Shown one piece after another: positions 1-8,477 of a stretch of 59,977 bases of DNA. The stretch covers positions 1 to 59,977 of the forward strand of contig CAIRGJ010000039.1 in NCBI GenBank assembly GCA_903878085.1. Direction: 5' to 3'. The position numbers and the translations under genes are program-made. The notes under the pieces were generated by a model. That model was given only the letters and a program-made list of their open reading frames with translations. It was not told the origin of the DNA and did not search any database. Origin of the DNA: an uncultured Hyphomicrobiales bacterium (lineage in GTDB: Bacteria > Pseudomonadota > Alphaproteobacteria > Rhizobiales > Xanthobacteraceae). Within the stretch, counting starts at the first letter, position 1. The number at the start of each line of letters is the position of its first letter.

Positions 1-1
1 C

Positions 2-823
2 GCGTTCGTTGAACTGGAGCCGGGCATCGAAGGCCTGATCCACGTCTCCGAAATGAGCTGGACCAAGAAGAACGTCCATCCCGGCAAGATCGTCTCCACC
101 TCGCAGGAAGTCGAGGTGCAGATCCTCGAAGTCGATCCGGTCAAGCGCCGCATCTCGCTCGGCCTCAAGCAGACCATGCGCAATCCGTGGGAACTGTTCG
201 TCGAGAAGTATCCGCCGGGCACCACGGTCGAAGGCGAAGTCAAGAACAAGACCGAGTTCGGTCTGTTCCTCGGCCTCGACGGCGACGTCGACGGCATGGT
301 CCACCTCTCCGATCTGGACTGGAAGCGTCCGGGCGAGCAGGTGATCGAGGAATACAAGAAGGGCGACATGGTGAAGGCGCAGGTTCTCGACGTCGACGTC
401 GAGAAGGAGCGCATTTCGCTGGGCGTCAAGCAGCTTGCCGGCGATCCGATGACGCAGGGCGCGGCTGGCGAACTCAAGAAGGGTTCGGTCGTCACCTGTG
501 AAGTCACCGCGGTCACCGACGGCGGCCTCGAGGTTAAGATCGTCGATACCGATCTCATCTCGTTCATCAAGCGCAACGAGCTGGCGCGCGAGCGTGGCGA
601 CCAGAACCCCGAGCGCTTTGCGGTCGGTCAGAAGGTCGACGCCCGTGTCACCCAGTTTGACCGCAAGACGCATAAGGTCGCCGTCTCCATCAAGGCGCTC
701 GAAGTCGCCGAGGAGAAGGAAGCCATGGCGCAATACGGCTCGGCTGACTCGGGCGCCTCGCTCGGCGACATTCTCGGCGCCGCGCTCAAGCAGCGCGACA
801 CCGAAACTGAAAAGAGCGAGTAA
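2..823 (+). CDS. rpsA: 30S ribosomal protein S1, C-terminal part (5' end outside window)
   Basis: The frame is open from the left edge, so the start lies upstream and about 273 C-terminal residues are visible. They contain several S1 (OB-fold) RNA-binding repeats, seen as recurring motifs such as EGLIHVSEMSW, DGMVHLSDLDW and KRRISLGLKQ. S1 binds mRNA on the 30S subunit and helps unstructured or weak Shine-Dalgarno messages to initiate. The last visible repeat is more diverged and the protein ends in an acidic tail (ETEKSE). A strong terminator follows the stop codon. In related genomes rpsA is followed by sppA; here about 2.1 kb of other DNA intervenes, including a second copy of the last 17 codons. 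The identity is secure. Confidence 0.97.
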   Translation, partial: AFVELEPGIEGLIHVSEMSWTKKNVHPGKIVSTSQEVEVQILEVDPVKRRISLGLKQTMRNPWELFVEKYPPGTTVEGEVKNKTEFGLFLGLDGDVDGMVHLSDLDWKRPGEQVIEEYKKGDMVKAQVLDVDVEKERISLGVKQLAGDPMTQGAAGELKKGSVVTCEVTAVTDGGLEVKIVDTDLISFIKRNELARERGDQNPERFAVGQKVDARVTQFDRKTHKVAVSIKALEVAEEKEAMAQYGSADSGASLGDILGAALKQRDTETEKSE

Positions 824-828
824 CCTGT

Positions 829-867
829 CATTCCGGGACGGCGCCAAAAGCGCCGGACCCGGAATCC
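829..867. repeat. Palindromic intergenic repeat (REP-like) after rpsA
   Basis: The outer arms CATTCCGGG / CCCGGAATCC and the inner arms GGCGC / GCGCC form a long imperfect hairpin between the rpsA stop codon and its terminator. The same outer arms recur near 1840-1880 and 27004-27141, so this is one copy of an interspersed palindromic family typical of Bradyrhizobium-like genomes. Confidence 0.7.
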
Positions 868-885
868 AGCGCCAAACAATCAAGA

Positions 886-915
886 ACCCCCGGGGCGAAA
901 GCTCCGGGGGTTTTT
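886..915 (+). terminator. Intrinsic terminator of rpsA
   Basis: An 11-bp GC-rich stem (arms ACCCCCGGGGC and GCTCCGGGGGT, one G-U wobble) closed by a GAAA tetraloop is followed directly by TTTTT. It is a textbook Rho-independent terminator 63 nt after the rpsA stop. A diverged copy with a GCAA loop lies at 1914-1942. Confidence 0.9.
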
Positions 916-939
916 CGTTGTGCGGATCAGAGGTGAAGC

Positions 940-1269
940 TTAGGCGAACGCCTCCGACATGACGCGCGCTTTGCCGGGTCTGTTCTTGGCGGGCTTCTTC
1001 ACGCGGATTTCGATATCGGAGCCGAGCAGCAAGATAGCCTGCAAAAGACGGTCCATCGAAAAACCGTCGAAGTGGCCTCGCAGCAGACGTGACAGATCGG
1101 GCTGGGAAATCCCGGTTATCTTTGCGGCCTTTGTCTGAGAGATGTTCTTGCTGTCGATGAGCAGCCCAAGCTTGATCACGACGTCGGCTTTAAGCGCGTG
1201 TTCGTCGGCGTTGGGAATCCCGATATCGGCGAAGATGTTTCCCGTGCTTGAGGTTGTTTTGCGGGGCAT
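940..1269 (-). CDS. Antitoxin of HigBA-type module, XRE-family HTH protein
   Basis: A 109-residue protein with a helix-turn-helix around residues 40-75 (ISQTKAAKITGISQPDLSRLL), the arrangement of the HTH_37/XRE antitoxins that pair with Gp49-like HigB toxins. The C-terminus is basic (RVKKPAKNRPGKAR). It lies 42 nt downstream of the toxin gene on the same strand, giving the toxin-first order typical of higBA. It should neutralise the toxin and, with it, repress the operon at the palindrome at 1739-1754. The pair is framed by a duplication of the rpsA 3' end, which suggests lateral acquisition. The family is clear; the exact subfamily is inferred. Confidence 0.85.
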   Translation of the reverse strand: MPRKTTSSTGNIFADIGIPNADEHALKADVVIKLGLLIDSKNISQTKAAKITGISQPDLSRLLRGHFDGFSMDRLLQAILLLGSDIEIRVKKPAKNRPGKARVMSEAFA

Positions 1270-1311
1270 GGCAAGTCCTGATTCCTGCGTAAGCTAAGCG
1301 TCGTGTTAAGC

Positions 1312-1689
1312 TCACTTTTTCTTCTTAGTTTTGGCGTCGTATTTTTCCTGGGCATCCTTGAGCCGTGACTCGATCAGTTTCATGTCGGGTTGGGGCGTTT
1401 TGCTGCCCTTCTTCGATTTTTTCTTGAAGGCGTGAAGCACATAGATCATTCCGGCGAACTTCACTGTGTAAACGGCCCGATAGGTATCCCCGTCGAAGTT
1501 CTCGACAACTTCGAGAACGCCTGCGCCGCCAAATCCTTTCAGCGGCTTCGCGTCCGGATGTTTGCTGCCGCGCTGTGCTGCACGGATCGCGAATCCGAAG
1601 CTGCGTTTGACCTCCGGAGGCATACTGGAAAGGTCATCGCGCGCGGCGCCGATGAACTCGCACGGCTTCATGACCGGCAGTTTTACCAT
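1312..1689 (-). CDS. HigB/RelE-like toxin (phage Gp49-type)
   Basis: A 125-residue basic protein matching the Gp49-like/HigB branch of the RelE superfamily: an N-terminal helical part (PPEVKRSFGFAIRAAQRG), a loop KPLKGFGGAGVLEVVENFDGD, then the strand pair YRAVYTVKF / IYVLHAFKKKSKKG that ends such toxins. Members are ribosome-dependent mRNA interferases. The tail is unusually lysine-rich (DAKTKKKK). An AGGAGG Shine-Dalgarno lies 7 nt before the ATG, supporting this start. It is first gene of a two-gene operon with the HTH antitoxin downstream. Activity is inferred from family. Confidence 0.85.
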   Translation of the reverse strand: MVKLPVMKPCEFIGAARDDLSSMPPEVKRSFGFAIRAAQRGSKHPDAKPLKGFGGAGVLEVVENFDGDTYRAVYTVKFAGMIYVLHAFKKKSKKGSKTPQPDMKLIESRLKDAQEKYDAKTKKKK

Positions 1690-1738
1690 AAGGCCTCCTA
1701 TGGCAGAACTAACATAATACGGCTATGCCCGCGCGTCA

Positions 1739-1754
1739 ATGGTATAAATACCAT
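1739..1754 (-). promoter_or_regulatory. Probable operator of the toxin-antitoxin operon
   Basis: ATGGTAT-AA-ATACCAT is a perfect inverted repeat with 7-bp arms, 50 bp upstream of the toxin start. It is AT-rich enough to overlap a -10 element, the usual arrangement for autorepression by an antitoxin-toxin complex. A weaker inverted repeat (CTAAG/CTTAG) lies at 1762-1776. Confidence 0.6.
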
Positions 1755-1782
1755 AGGCGACCTAAGCGTCTCTTAGAGTGAG

Positions 1783-1942
1783 ATTCTCGGCGCCGCGCTC
1801 AAGCAGCGCGACACCGAAACCGAAAAGAGCGAGTAACCTGTCATTCCGGGACGGCGCGTAAGCGCCAGACCCGGAATCCAGAGATGTTCTGATTAGTGCC
1901 AAAATCGAGCCCCCCCCCGGGGCGCAAGCTCCGGGGGTTTTT
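1783..1942 (+). repeat. Duplicated rpsA 3' end with palindromic repeat and terminator
   Basis: From 1783 the sequence repeats rpsA from position 770: the last 17 codons (encoding ILGAALKQRDTETEKSE) and the stop, with one synonymous-looking difference (ACT to ACC), then the same CATTCCGGG...CCCGGAATCC palindrome and a diverged copy of the terminator. The offset is 1013 bp. The copy has no start codon or upstream coding sequence, so it is a gene fragment rather than a gene. The duplication brackets the toxin-antitoxin pair, resembling the outcome of site-specific insertion at a gene 3' end, although no integrase is visible. Confidence 0.85.
1914..1942 (+). terminator. Second copy of the rpsA-type terminator
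   Basis: A stem CCCCCGGGGC / GCTCCGGGGG with a GCAA tetraloop is followed by TTTTT. It is the diverged counterpart of the terminator at 886-915. A TATAAT hexamer 31 bp further on (1973-1978) could be the -10 of the next gene. Confidence 0.8.
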
Positions 1943-2057
1943 CGTTTGGGGAGGGCGGGATTTGCCTGCGGCTATAATTCGCTGCGCGCTTACACAGAAT
2001 TTACGTAGAATCTAGAGCCACGAAACGTTCAGCTTGTTGTTCCGGGGGGGCTGCGCC

Positions 2058-2822
2058 ATGCCTACAGTGACCTTCAAAGGAAGGGTCTTTCCTGAGTTAT
2101 TGAAGCTGACCCTCAGCCAACCAATTTCTCTCGGTTGGAAAAACGAACAAACCGGGTTTAACGGAATCGTTGAAGTAACAATTACAGATGGTGTGCTCAC
2201 AGCCAAGTGCGAGTTAAGTAAGTTTGATTCAAACGAACATCTTGCGCTTTTATATAAGGAGGCATTTGAACTCAGCGGCATACTAGTAAACTTATCGAGC
2301 TTTGCACTGGGCACCGGAACGACGATTGTCTTCGAAACCATGACAGTGCCAGACGGCACAACGACCGAAATTCGTTCCGCCGATCCTACATTGGCACAAC
2401 ACTGCACGGCTTTCACTTTGTCCGGACAAAGCATCTTGGATATTTTGGATCTGGCTGTGAAAGAGCCGCTTATTCACTACGCCCTCAGGGATTTGAACGA
2501 CTGCTTTGTTCCAAATCGCACGACCATAAACTGCGCGAGAGTTGTCGAAACGATCAGAACAATGATTCTGCCAACAGCGGCGAGTGCTAGCAGAGCGCCG
2601 GCTTGGGAAAAGATGAGAGTCGCGCTAAATCTTAGCGCCGGCTATATAAAATTTATCTCTGATCAGTCTATTTCTCACCGGCATGGAGTATTTGATCCGG
2701 TCGATACTAAGACCAATGCAGAGCTATCTCATCGCACGTGGAAAATCATGAATCGATTTCTAGAATATCGAAAGCGCAATAATAAGCCGCTTACCGACCC
2801 AGAGTTTCCGCTTCTATCTTAA
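2058..2822 (+). CDS. Orphan hypothetical protein, AT-rich and probably horizontally acquired
   Basis: A 254-residue protein from the ATG preceded by a GGGGGG run; an in-frame TTG at 2034 is less likely. I do not recognise the family with certainty. The N-terminal half is strand-rich (VTFKGRVFPELLKLTL, VEVTITDGVLTAKCEL); the C-terminal half looks helical and ends with SISHRHGVFDP and RTWKIMNRFLEYRKR. This layout (N-terminal sensor-like part, helical RHG-containing end) recurs in uncharacterised alphaproteobacterial proteins. No signal peptide or membrane segment is seen. Base composition is clearly more AT-rich than the flanking genes, and it lies with the toxin-antitoxin pair in the stretch separating rpsA from sppA, so transfer is likely. 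No function is proposed. Confidence 0.75.
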   Translation: MPTVTFKGRVFPELLKLTLSQPISLGWKNEQTGFNGIVEVTITDGVLTAKCELSKFDSNEHLALLYKEAFELSGILVNLSSFALGTGTTIVFETMTVPDGTTTEIRSADPTLAQHCTAFTLSGQSILDILDLAVKEPLIHYALRDLNDCFVPNRTTINCARVVETIRTMILPTAASASRAPAWEKMRVALNLSAGYIKFISDQSISHRHGVFDPVDTKTNAELSHRTWKIMNRFLEYRKRNNKPLTDPEFPLLS

Positions 2823-2941
2823 AGGTTTTCTTGATCACTCCACGCCAACGCATTTAACTTGGCGGCTATCGTAAATCGCTACATCTGGACTACAATCACC
2901 CCCTATCTCGGGGGCGATTCGACATCTAGAGGACCAACACC

Positions 2942-3916
2942 ATGTCGTTCGATGCCGATGCCATCGTCGATCGCCGCCGCATGCGGCGCAAGCTCACCTT
3001 CTGGCGCGTCAGCGCGATCCTTGTCGTTCTCGTCGCCGTGGTCGGCGCGGGTTTCGCGCTGGTGCCCGGCAGCCGGCTGATGCCGGCCACCGCTTACATC
3101 GCCCGCATCAAGGTGCAGGGCCTGATCCGCGGCAACCAGGACCGCGTCGAGGCGCTCGACCGTCTGTCGCGGTCGCGCGCGCGCGCAGTGATCGTGCATA
3201 TCGACTCACCCGGCGGCACCACCGCCGGCTCGCAACAGCTGTACGACTCGCTGCGTGCCTTGCAGGCCAAGAAGCCGATGGTGGTGGTGGTCGACGGGCT
3301 GGCAGCCTCCGGCGCCTATATCGCCGCGCTGTCGTCCGAACACATCGTGGCGCAGGACACCTCGCTGGTTGGCTCGATCGGCGTGCTGTTCCAGTTCCCG
3401 AATTTCACCGAAGTGCTCAAAACCATCGGCGTGAAGATGGAGGAGGTCAAATCCTCGCCGCTCAAGGCCGCGCCCAACGGCTTCGAGCCGACCAGCCCGG
3501 AGGCCCGCGCGGCAATAGAGGCCATCGTGGTCGATTCCTACGCCTGGTTTAAGGGCCTGGTGAAGGATCGCCGCCGGTTGGACGACGCCCAGTTGACCAA
3601 AGTGGCAGACGGCCGCGTCTTCACCGGCCGGCAGGGCGTGCCGCTCAAGCTGGTCGACGAGATCGGCAACGAACAGACCGCGCTGGCCTGGCTGGAGAAG
3701 GAAAAGCACGTCCCGGCCACCACGCGGGTGCGCGATGTGTCGCTGGAGCCGCGATTCAACGAATTCTCCTTCCTGCATGTCGCCGCCTGGGGCTTCCAGG
3801 CGATGGGCCTGAGCGCCGCCGCGCAAAGGCTCGAGGAGTGGGGCGCGGTGCAGGCCATCGAGCGACTTAATCTTGACGGTCTCTTGGCGCTTTGGCACCC
3901 TCCGGCTGCGAACTGA
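2942..3916 (+). CDS. sppA: Signal peptide peptidase SppA, short form (S49 family)
   Basis: A 324-residue membrane-anchored serine protease that degrades cleaved signal peptides. One N-terminal membrane segment (residues ~23-43) is followed by a single S49 domain, the short form rather than the duplicated E. coli type. The nucleophile is Ser123 in LAASGAYIAAL and the general base is Lys175 in SSPLKAAPNG, a 52-residue spacing that matches the Ser/Lys dyad of other short SppA proteins. The start has a GAGGA ribosome site. The 119-bp gap before it holds a small CCCCC/GGGGG hairpin (2899-2914) and a TACAAT -10-like hexamer. It natively follows rpsA and precedes ihfB in related genomes. Confidence 0.93.
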   Translation: MSFDADAIVDRRRMRRKLTFWRVSAILVVLVAVVGAGFALVPGSRLMPATAYIARIKVQGLIRGNQDRVEALDRLSRSRARAVIVHIDSPGGTTAGSQQLYDSLRALQAKKPMVVVVDGLAASGAYIAALSSEHIVAQDTSLVGSIGVLFQFPNFTEVLKTIGVKMEEVKSSPLKAAPNGFEPTSPEARAAIEAIVVDSYAWFKGLVKDRRRLDDAQLTKVADGRVFTGRQGVPLKLVDEIGNEQTALAWLEKEKHVPATTRVRDVSLEPRFNEFSFLHVAAWGFQAMGLSAAAQRLEEWGAVQAIERLNLDGLLALWHPPAAN

Positions 3917-3945
3917 CCAGTTCGACCTAAGTGGGGCGGCGTCCG

Positions 3946-4248
3946 ATGATTAAGTCTGAGCTCGTGCAGCGCATTGCCTCGCAGAACCCGCATCTCTATC
4001 AGCGCGATGTCGAGAACATCGTCAACGCCATCCTCGGCGAGATTACCAACGCCATGTCGCAGGGCGACCGAGTCGAACTGCGCGGCTTCGGCGCCTTCTC
4101 GGTCAAGCACCGCCCGGCCCGCACCGGCCGCAACCCGCGCACCGGCGCCCATGTCTCGGTCGATCAGAAGTCGGTGCCGTTCTTCAAGACCGGCAAGGAA
4201 ATGCGCGAGCGCCTGAACAAGCCCGACAGCGCCGCGCCCAGCGCCTGA
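3946..4248 (+). CDS. ihfB: Integration host factor subunit beta
   Basis: A 100-residue HU/IHF-family DNA-bending protein. The ATG at 3946 ([11 protein letters not shown]) is chosen over an upstream GTG because it matches the family N-terminus. The DNA-binding arm carries the conserved [12 protein letters not shown], with the intercalating proline in RNPRTG, and [10 protein letters not shown] precedes it. IHF, a heterodimer with the alpha subunit encoded elsewhere, bends DNA at promoters, origins and recombination sites. It lies 29 bp after sppA and is probably co-transcribed with it. The C-terminal tail DSAAPSA is short and low-complexity. Confidence 0.95.
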   Translation: MIKSELVQRIASQNPHLYQRDVENIVNAILGEITNAMSQGDRVELRGFGAFSVKHRPARTGRNPRTGAHVSVDQKSVPFFKTGKEMRERLNKPDSAAPSA

Positions 4249-4300
4249 GCGGCGTCGTTTCGGCGCGGCTTTTCCGCTCGTTCGGGACGCGAGGTAATCA

Positions 4301-4690
4301 ATGTTCCGTAAAATCGTCACCGCGATCGTCGTCGTGCCGCTGGCCGCCGTGATCATTGCTTTTGCCGTCGCTAACCGCGAGACGGTGACGGTGTCGTTCG
4401 ACCCGTTCTCGTCGACCAGCCCGGCTTATGCGGCGACGCTGCCGCTGTTCGCCGTCATCCTGCTGGTGCTGATTATTGGCGTGGTGGTCGGCGGCGTCGC
4501 CGCCTGGATCCGGCAGAGCAAATGGCGGCGCACCGCCCGCCAGCTCGACGGCGAGATCCGCACGCTGCGCGCCGAGCTGGACGCCATCCGCCGCCGCTTT
4601 GCCGTCAGCGAGCCGGCCGCCGCCGCGCCCCCCGAAACCAGCTTTTTCGACCCCACGATCCGGCCGGCTCTGCCGCCGCCGGTGCCATAA
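4301..4690 (+). CDS. LapA-domain (DUF1049) inner-membrane protein
   Basis: A 129-residue protein with two hydrophobic segments (residues ~5-24 and ~47-70) separated by a short loop containing NRETVTVSFDPF, the hallmark of the lipopolysaccharide assembly protein A (LapA) domain. A cytoplasmic, charged, probably coiled-coil tail (residues ~75-105) and a proline-rich C-terminus follow. In E. coli LapA works with LapB in controlling LPS synthesis; whether this short protein does the same is unproven. Its place between ihfB and trpF is conserved in the order. Confidence 0.85.
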   Translation: MFRKIVTAIVVVPLAAVIIAFAVANRETVTVSFDPFSSTSPAYAATLPLFAVILLVLIIGVVVGGVAAWIRQSKWRRTARQLDGEIRTLRAELDAIRRRFAVSEPAAAAPPETSFFDPTIRPALPPPVP

Positions 4691-4767
4691 CAAGCCGAAA
4701 CAAGGGGTATTACCCGCCCCGGTATGACTTTGCGGGGAGGGAATAAGGGGGTAGAACGCCCTTTATT

Positions 4768-5451
4768 ATGCCCCTGACGATCAAAATCTGCGGCTTGAAG
4801 ACGCCGGAAGCCCTTGAAGTGTCGCTGGAATCCGGCGCCGACATGGTCGGCTTCGTGTTCTTCGGTCCGAGCCCGCGCAATCTCAGCGTCACGGCCGCCG
4901 CCGCGCTCGAACCGCAGGTCAAAGGCCGCGCCCTCAAGGTGGCGCTGACCGTCAACGCCACCGACGACTTGCTGCACGACATCGTCGACGCCTTGAAGCC
5001 CGATCTGCTGCAGCTGCACGGCACCGAGACGGTCGAGCGGGTCGCGGATATCCGCTCGCGTTTCGGACTTCCGGTCATGAAGGCGCTGCCGATCGCGACG
5101 CGCGCCGACCTGTCGCCGATCCGGCATTACGCCAAGGTCGCCGACCGTCTGATCTTCGACGCCCGCGCGCCGCTGGACGCCACCCGGCCGGGCGGGCTCG
5201 GCACGCCGTTCGACTGGACACTGCTGCAAGGCATCAACGCCGGCATTCCGTTCATGCTGTCGGGCGGGCTCGACGCTTCGAACGTCGCGGAGGCGATCCG
5301 CATCACCGGCGCGCCCGGCGTCGACGTGTCGTCGGGCGTCGAGCGTGCGCCCGGCGAGAAGGACCCGGACAAAATCCGCGCCTTCATCCGCACCGCCCGC
5401 GAGGCCGACACCTTGCAGCTTGATGCCGCCAAGATCGTGAGCCGCGCATGA
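4768..5451 (+). CDS. trpF: Phosphoribosylanthranilate isomerase
   Basis: This 227-residue TIM-barrel enzyme converts N-(5'-phosphoribosyl)anthranilate to the deoxyribulose form in tryptophan synthesis. The general base is Cys8 in IKICGLK, the general acid is the Asp in LIFDARAP, and phosphate binding is by [11 protein letters not shown]. Its stop overlaps the trpB start by 4 nt (ATGA), so trpF, trpB and trpA are translationally coupled. No Trp-rich leader peptide or attenuator was found upstream. Confidence 0.96.
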   Translation: MPLTIKICGLKTPEALEVSLESGADMVGFVFFGPSPRNLSVTAAAALEPQVKGRALKVALTVNATDDLLHDIVDALKPDLLQLHGTETVERVADIRSRFGLPVMKALPIATRADLSPIRHYAKVADRLIFDARAPLDATRPGGLGTPFDWTLLQGINAGIPFMLSGGLDASNVAEAIRITGAPGVDVSSGVERAPGEKDPDKIRAFIRTAREADTLQLDAAKIVSRA

Positions 5452-6692
5452 CCGTGCAGCCCAACTCCTACCGCACCGGCCCCGACGAGCGCGGCCATTT
5501 CGGCATCTATGGCGGCCGCTTCGTCGCCGAGACGCTGATGCCGAATATTCTCGAACTGGAAGCGGCCTACACCGCCGCCAAGGCCGATCCGAATTATCAG
5601 AAGGAAATGGACGGCCATCTGGCGACCTATGTCGGCCGGCCGTCGCCGCTGTATTTCGCCGAGCGTCTGACGCAGCATTTAAGGCAGACGGCCTCCGGCC
5701 TTTCGGACGGCGGCGCGAAAATCTATTTCAAGCGCGAGGAGCTCAACCACACCGGCGCGCACAAAGTGAACAACGTGCTCGGCCAGATCATGCTGGCGCT
5801 GCGCATGGGCAAGAAGCGCATCATCGCCGAGACCGGGGCGGGCATGCACGGCGTCGCCACTGCCACGCTGTGCGCCAAGTTCGGCCTGGACTGCATCGTC
5901 TACATGGGCGCGGTCGACGTCGAGCGGCAGCAGCCCAACGTGCTGAGGATGAAGATCCTCGGGGCCGAGGTTCGGGCCGTCGAGTCGGGTTCTAAGACCC
6001 TTAAAGATGCGATGAATGAAGCGCTGCGCGACTGGGTCACCAATGTCAGCGACACGTTCTATTGCATCGGCACGGTGGCCGGCCCGCATCCTTATCCGGC
6101 AATGGTGCGCGATTTCCAGTGCATCATTGGCCGCGAAACCCGCGAGCAGATGCAAGCCGCCGAAGGCCGGCTGCCCGATTCGCTGATCGCCTGCATCGGC
6201 GGCGGCTCCAATGCCATGGGCCTGTTTCATCCGTTCCTCGATGACCGCAGCGTTGAAATCTACGGCGTCGAAGCCGCCGGCCACGGCATCACCACCGGCT
6301 TGCACGCGGCGTCGATCGCCGGCGGCCGTCCCGGCGTGCTGCACGGCAACCGCACGTATCTCTTGATGGACGCCGACGGCCAGATTGCCGAGGCGCATTC
6401 GATTTCCGCCGGTCTGGATTATCCCGGCATCGGCCCCGAGCATGCCTGGCTCAAGGATATGGGCCGCGTGGAGTTTTTGTCGGCGACCGACGACGAAGCG
6501 GTGGCGGCGTTCCAGTTGTGCAGCAAGCTCGAAGGCATCATCCCGGCGCTGGAGCCGGCGCACGCGCTGGCGCGCGTCATGGACCTGGCGCCGCAGAAGC
6601 CGAAGGATCACCTGATGGTGGTCAATCTTTCCGGCCGCGGCGACAAGGACCTCGCCAGCGTACAAGCGTTTCTCGAGAGCAAGAAACGATGA
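5448..6692 (+). CDS. trpB: Tryptophan synthase beta chain
   Basis: A 414-residue PLP enzyme that condenses indole with L-serine. Lys106 in HTGAHKVNN forms the PLP Schiff base and GGGSNAMG binds the cofactor phosphate. The N-terminal [11 protein letters not shown] and the sequence GRGDKD near the C-terminus are family hallmarks. ATGA overlaps on both sides join it to trpF and trpA. Length is normal, with a slightly long N-terminus. The two subunits form the alpha2-beta2 complex that channels indole. Confidence 0.97.
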   Translation: MTVQPNSYRTGPDERGHFGIYGGRFVAETLMPNILELEAAYTAAKADPNYQKEMDGHLATYVGRPSPLYFAERLTQHLRQTASGLSDGGAKIYFKREELNHTGAHKVNNVLGQIMLALRMGKKRIIAETGAGMHGVATATLCAKFGLDCIVYMGAVDVERQQPNVLRMKILGAEVRAVESGSKTLKDAMNEALRDWVTNVSDTFYCIGTVAGPHPYPAMVRDFQCIIGRETREQMQAAEGRLPDSLIACIGGGSNAMGLFHPFLDDRSVEIYGVEAAGHGITTGLHAASIAGGRPGVLHGNRTYLLMDADGQIAEAHSISAGLDYPGIGPEHAWLKDMGRVEFLSATDDEAVAAFQLCSKLEGIIPALEPAHALARVMDLAPQKPKDHLMVVNLSGRGDKDLASVQAFLESKKR

Positions 6693-7528
6693 CCACCCGC
6701 ATCGACCGCCGCTTCGCCGCGCTGAAGCAAGAAGGCCGCGCCGCGCTGGTGACCTTCATTATGACCGGCGATCCAGACTACGACACCTCGCTCGCCATCG
6801 TGAAGGCGCTGCCGAAGGCCGGCGCCGACCTGATCGAACTCGGCATGCCGTTCACCGATCCGATGGCCGACGGTCCGGCGATCCAAGCCGCCGGCCTGCG
6901 CGCGCTCGCCGCCGGTCAGACCATGATCAAGACGCTGAAGCTGGTGCGCGAGTTTCGCGCCGGCGATAGCGACACGCCGATCGTGCTGATGGGCTACTAC
7001 AACCCGATCTACATCTACGGCGTCGACAAGTTCCTCGCCGACGCCATCGTCGCTGGCGTCGACGGCTTGATCGTGGTCGATCTGCCGCCCGAGGAAGACG
7101 GCGAGCTGTGCCTGCCGGCGCTCAAGGCCGGTGTGAACTTCATCCGCCTCGCCACGCCGACCACCGACGACAAGCGGCTGCCGACAGTGCTGAACAACAC
7201 CTCGGGCTTCGTGTACTACGTTTCGATCACGGGAATTACCGGCGCGGCTGCGCCCGACGCCGGCAAGGTTTCGGCGGCGGTGGCGCGCATCAAGCGCCAC
7301 ACGAAATTACCGGTCGCGGTCGGCTTCGGCGTGCGCACGGCCGAACAGGCCCGCGCCATTGCCGAGAACGCCGACGGCGTGGTGGTCGGCTCGGCGCTAA
7401 TCGATGTCTTGCGCGCCAGCCTCGATAAAGCGGGCAAAGCCACGCCTGAAACGGTTAAAGCGGTCACCGATCTGGTGGCCGACCTCGCCCAGGGCGTCAG
7501 GGCTGCCAAGCGGGTCGCAGCCGAGTAA
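6689..7528 (+). CDS. trpA: Tryptophan synthase alpha chain
   Basis: A 279-residue TIM-barrel subunit that cleaves indole-3-glycerol phosphate to indole and glyceraldehyde-3-phosphate. The catalytic pair is visible as Glu50 in LIELGMPF and Asp61 in [10 protein letters not shown], and the substrate phosphate loop as [11 protein letters not shown]. The ATG overlapping the trpB stop is chosen; the open frame extends further upstream inside trpB but without family similarity. It is the last gene of the trpFBA unit. A TATAAT hexamer at 7550-7555 in the next gap could serve accD. Confidence 0.96.
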   Translation: MTTRIDRRFAALKQEGRAALVTFIMTGDPDYDTSLAIVKALPKAGADLIELGMPFTDPMADGPAIQAAGLRALAAGQTMIKTLKLVREFRAGDSDTPIVLMGYYNPIYIYGVDKFLADAIVAGVDGLIVVDLPPEEDGELCLPALKAGVNFIRLATPTTDDKRLPTVLNNTSGFVYYVSITGITGAAAPDAGKVSAAVARIKRHTKLPVAVGFGVRTAEQARAIAENADGVVVGSALIDVLRASLDKAGKATPETVKAVTDLVADLAQGVRAAKRVAAE

Positions 7529-7585
7529 CCATTCCCTCGCGTCGGTGGTTATAATGCCGCCACAACGGGCCTATATGGAATCACC

Positions 7586-8476
7586 ATGAACTGGATCTCC
7601 AACGTCGTCCGCCCGAAAATTCGCAGCTTCCTGCGCCGCGAAACGCCGGAAAATCTCTGGATCAAGTGTCCGGAGACCGGCCAGCTCGTGTTCTACAAGG
7701 ACGTCGAGGCCAATCAGTTCGTCATTCCGAGTTCCAACTATCACATGCGGGTCAGCGCCACGACGCGGCTCAAGACCATGTTCGACAACGGCACGTTCGA
7801 AGACATCGCCGTGCCGGACGTGCAGATCGACCCACTGAAGTTTCGCGACGAGCGCCGCTACGCCGACCGGCTGAAGGACGCGCGCACCAAGACCGGCATG
7901 CAGGACGCCATCAAGCTCGGCATCGGCCGCCTCGAAGGCCTGATGGTTACTATCGGCGTGCAGGATTTCGATTTCATGGGCGGCTCGCTCGGCATGGCCG
8001 CCGGCGAAGCGGTGATCGCCGGTCTTGAGATGGCGGTGCGGCGTTCGACGCCCTTCATCATGTTTGCGGCCTCGGGCGGCGCGCGCATGCAGGAAGGCAT
8101 TTTGTCTTTGATGCAATTACCGCGCACCACGGTCGCGGTGCAGATGCTGCGCGAAGCCGGCAAGCCCTACATTGTGGTGCTGACCAATCCGACCACTGGC
8201 GGCGTCACCGCATCTTATGCGATGCTCGGCGACGTGCAGATCGCCGAGCCCGGCGCGTTGATCGGTTTTGCCGGCCCGCGCGTCATCGAGCAGACCATCC
8301 GCGAGAAACTGCCGGAAGGTTTCCAGCGCGCCGAATACCTTACCGAGCACGGCATGGTCGACATGGTGGTGCACCGGCACAAGCTGCGCGGCACCATTGC
8401 CGAGCTGTGCCGGCTGCTGACCAAGGCGCCGGCCCCCGGTGCGACGCAGACGTTGCCGGTTTCGGCGCACGCCTAG
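7586..8476 (+). CDS. accD: Acetyl-CoA carboxylase carboxyltransferase subunit beta
   Basis: A 296-residue subunit of the carboxyltransferase that makes malonyl-CoA with AccA, the first committed step of fatty acid synthesis. The crotonase-like core contains [23 protein letters not shown] and [13 protein letters not shown]. The N-terminal zinc ribbon is degenerate: only Cys28 (WIKCPETG) of the usual four cysteines remains, and the second Cys pair is replaced in [13 protein letters not shown]. The surrounding residues still align, so loss of metal rather than truncation is indicated. It lies between trpA and folC, a common arrangement. Confidence 0.95.
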   Translation: MNWISNVVRPKIRSFLRRETPENLWIKCPETGQLVFYKDVEANQFVIPSSNYHMRVSATTRLKTMFDNGTFEDIAVPDVQIDPLKFRDERRYADRLKDARTKTGMQDAIKLGIGRLEGLMVTIGVQDFDFMGGSLGMAAGEAVIAGLEMAVRRSTPFIMFAASGGARMQEGILSLMQLPRTTVAVQMLREAGKPYIVVLTNPTTGGVTASYAMLGDVQIAEPGALIGFAGPRVIEQTIREKLPEGFQRAEYLTEHGMVDMVVHRHKLRGTIAELCRLLTKAPAPGATQTLPVSAHA

Positions 8477-8477
8477 C

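Noticed and set aside
4691-4767. Possible trp attenuator before trpF
   Set aside because: No leader peptide with Trp codons and no terminator hairpin with a T-run was found.
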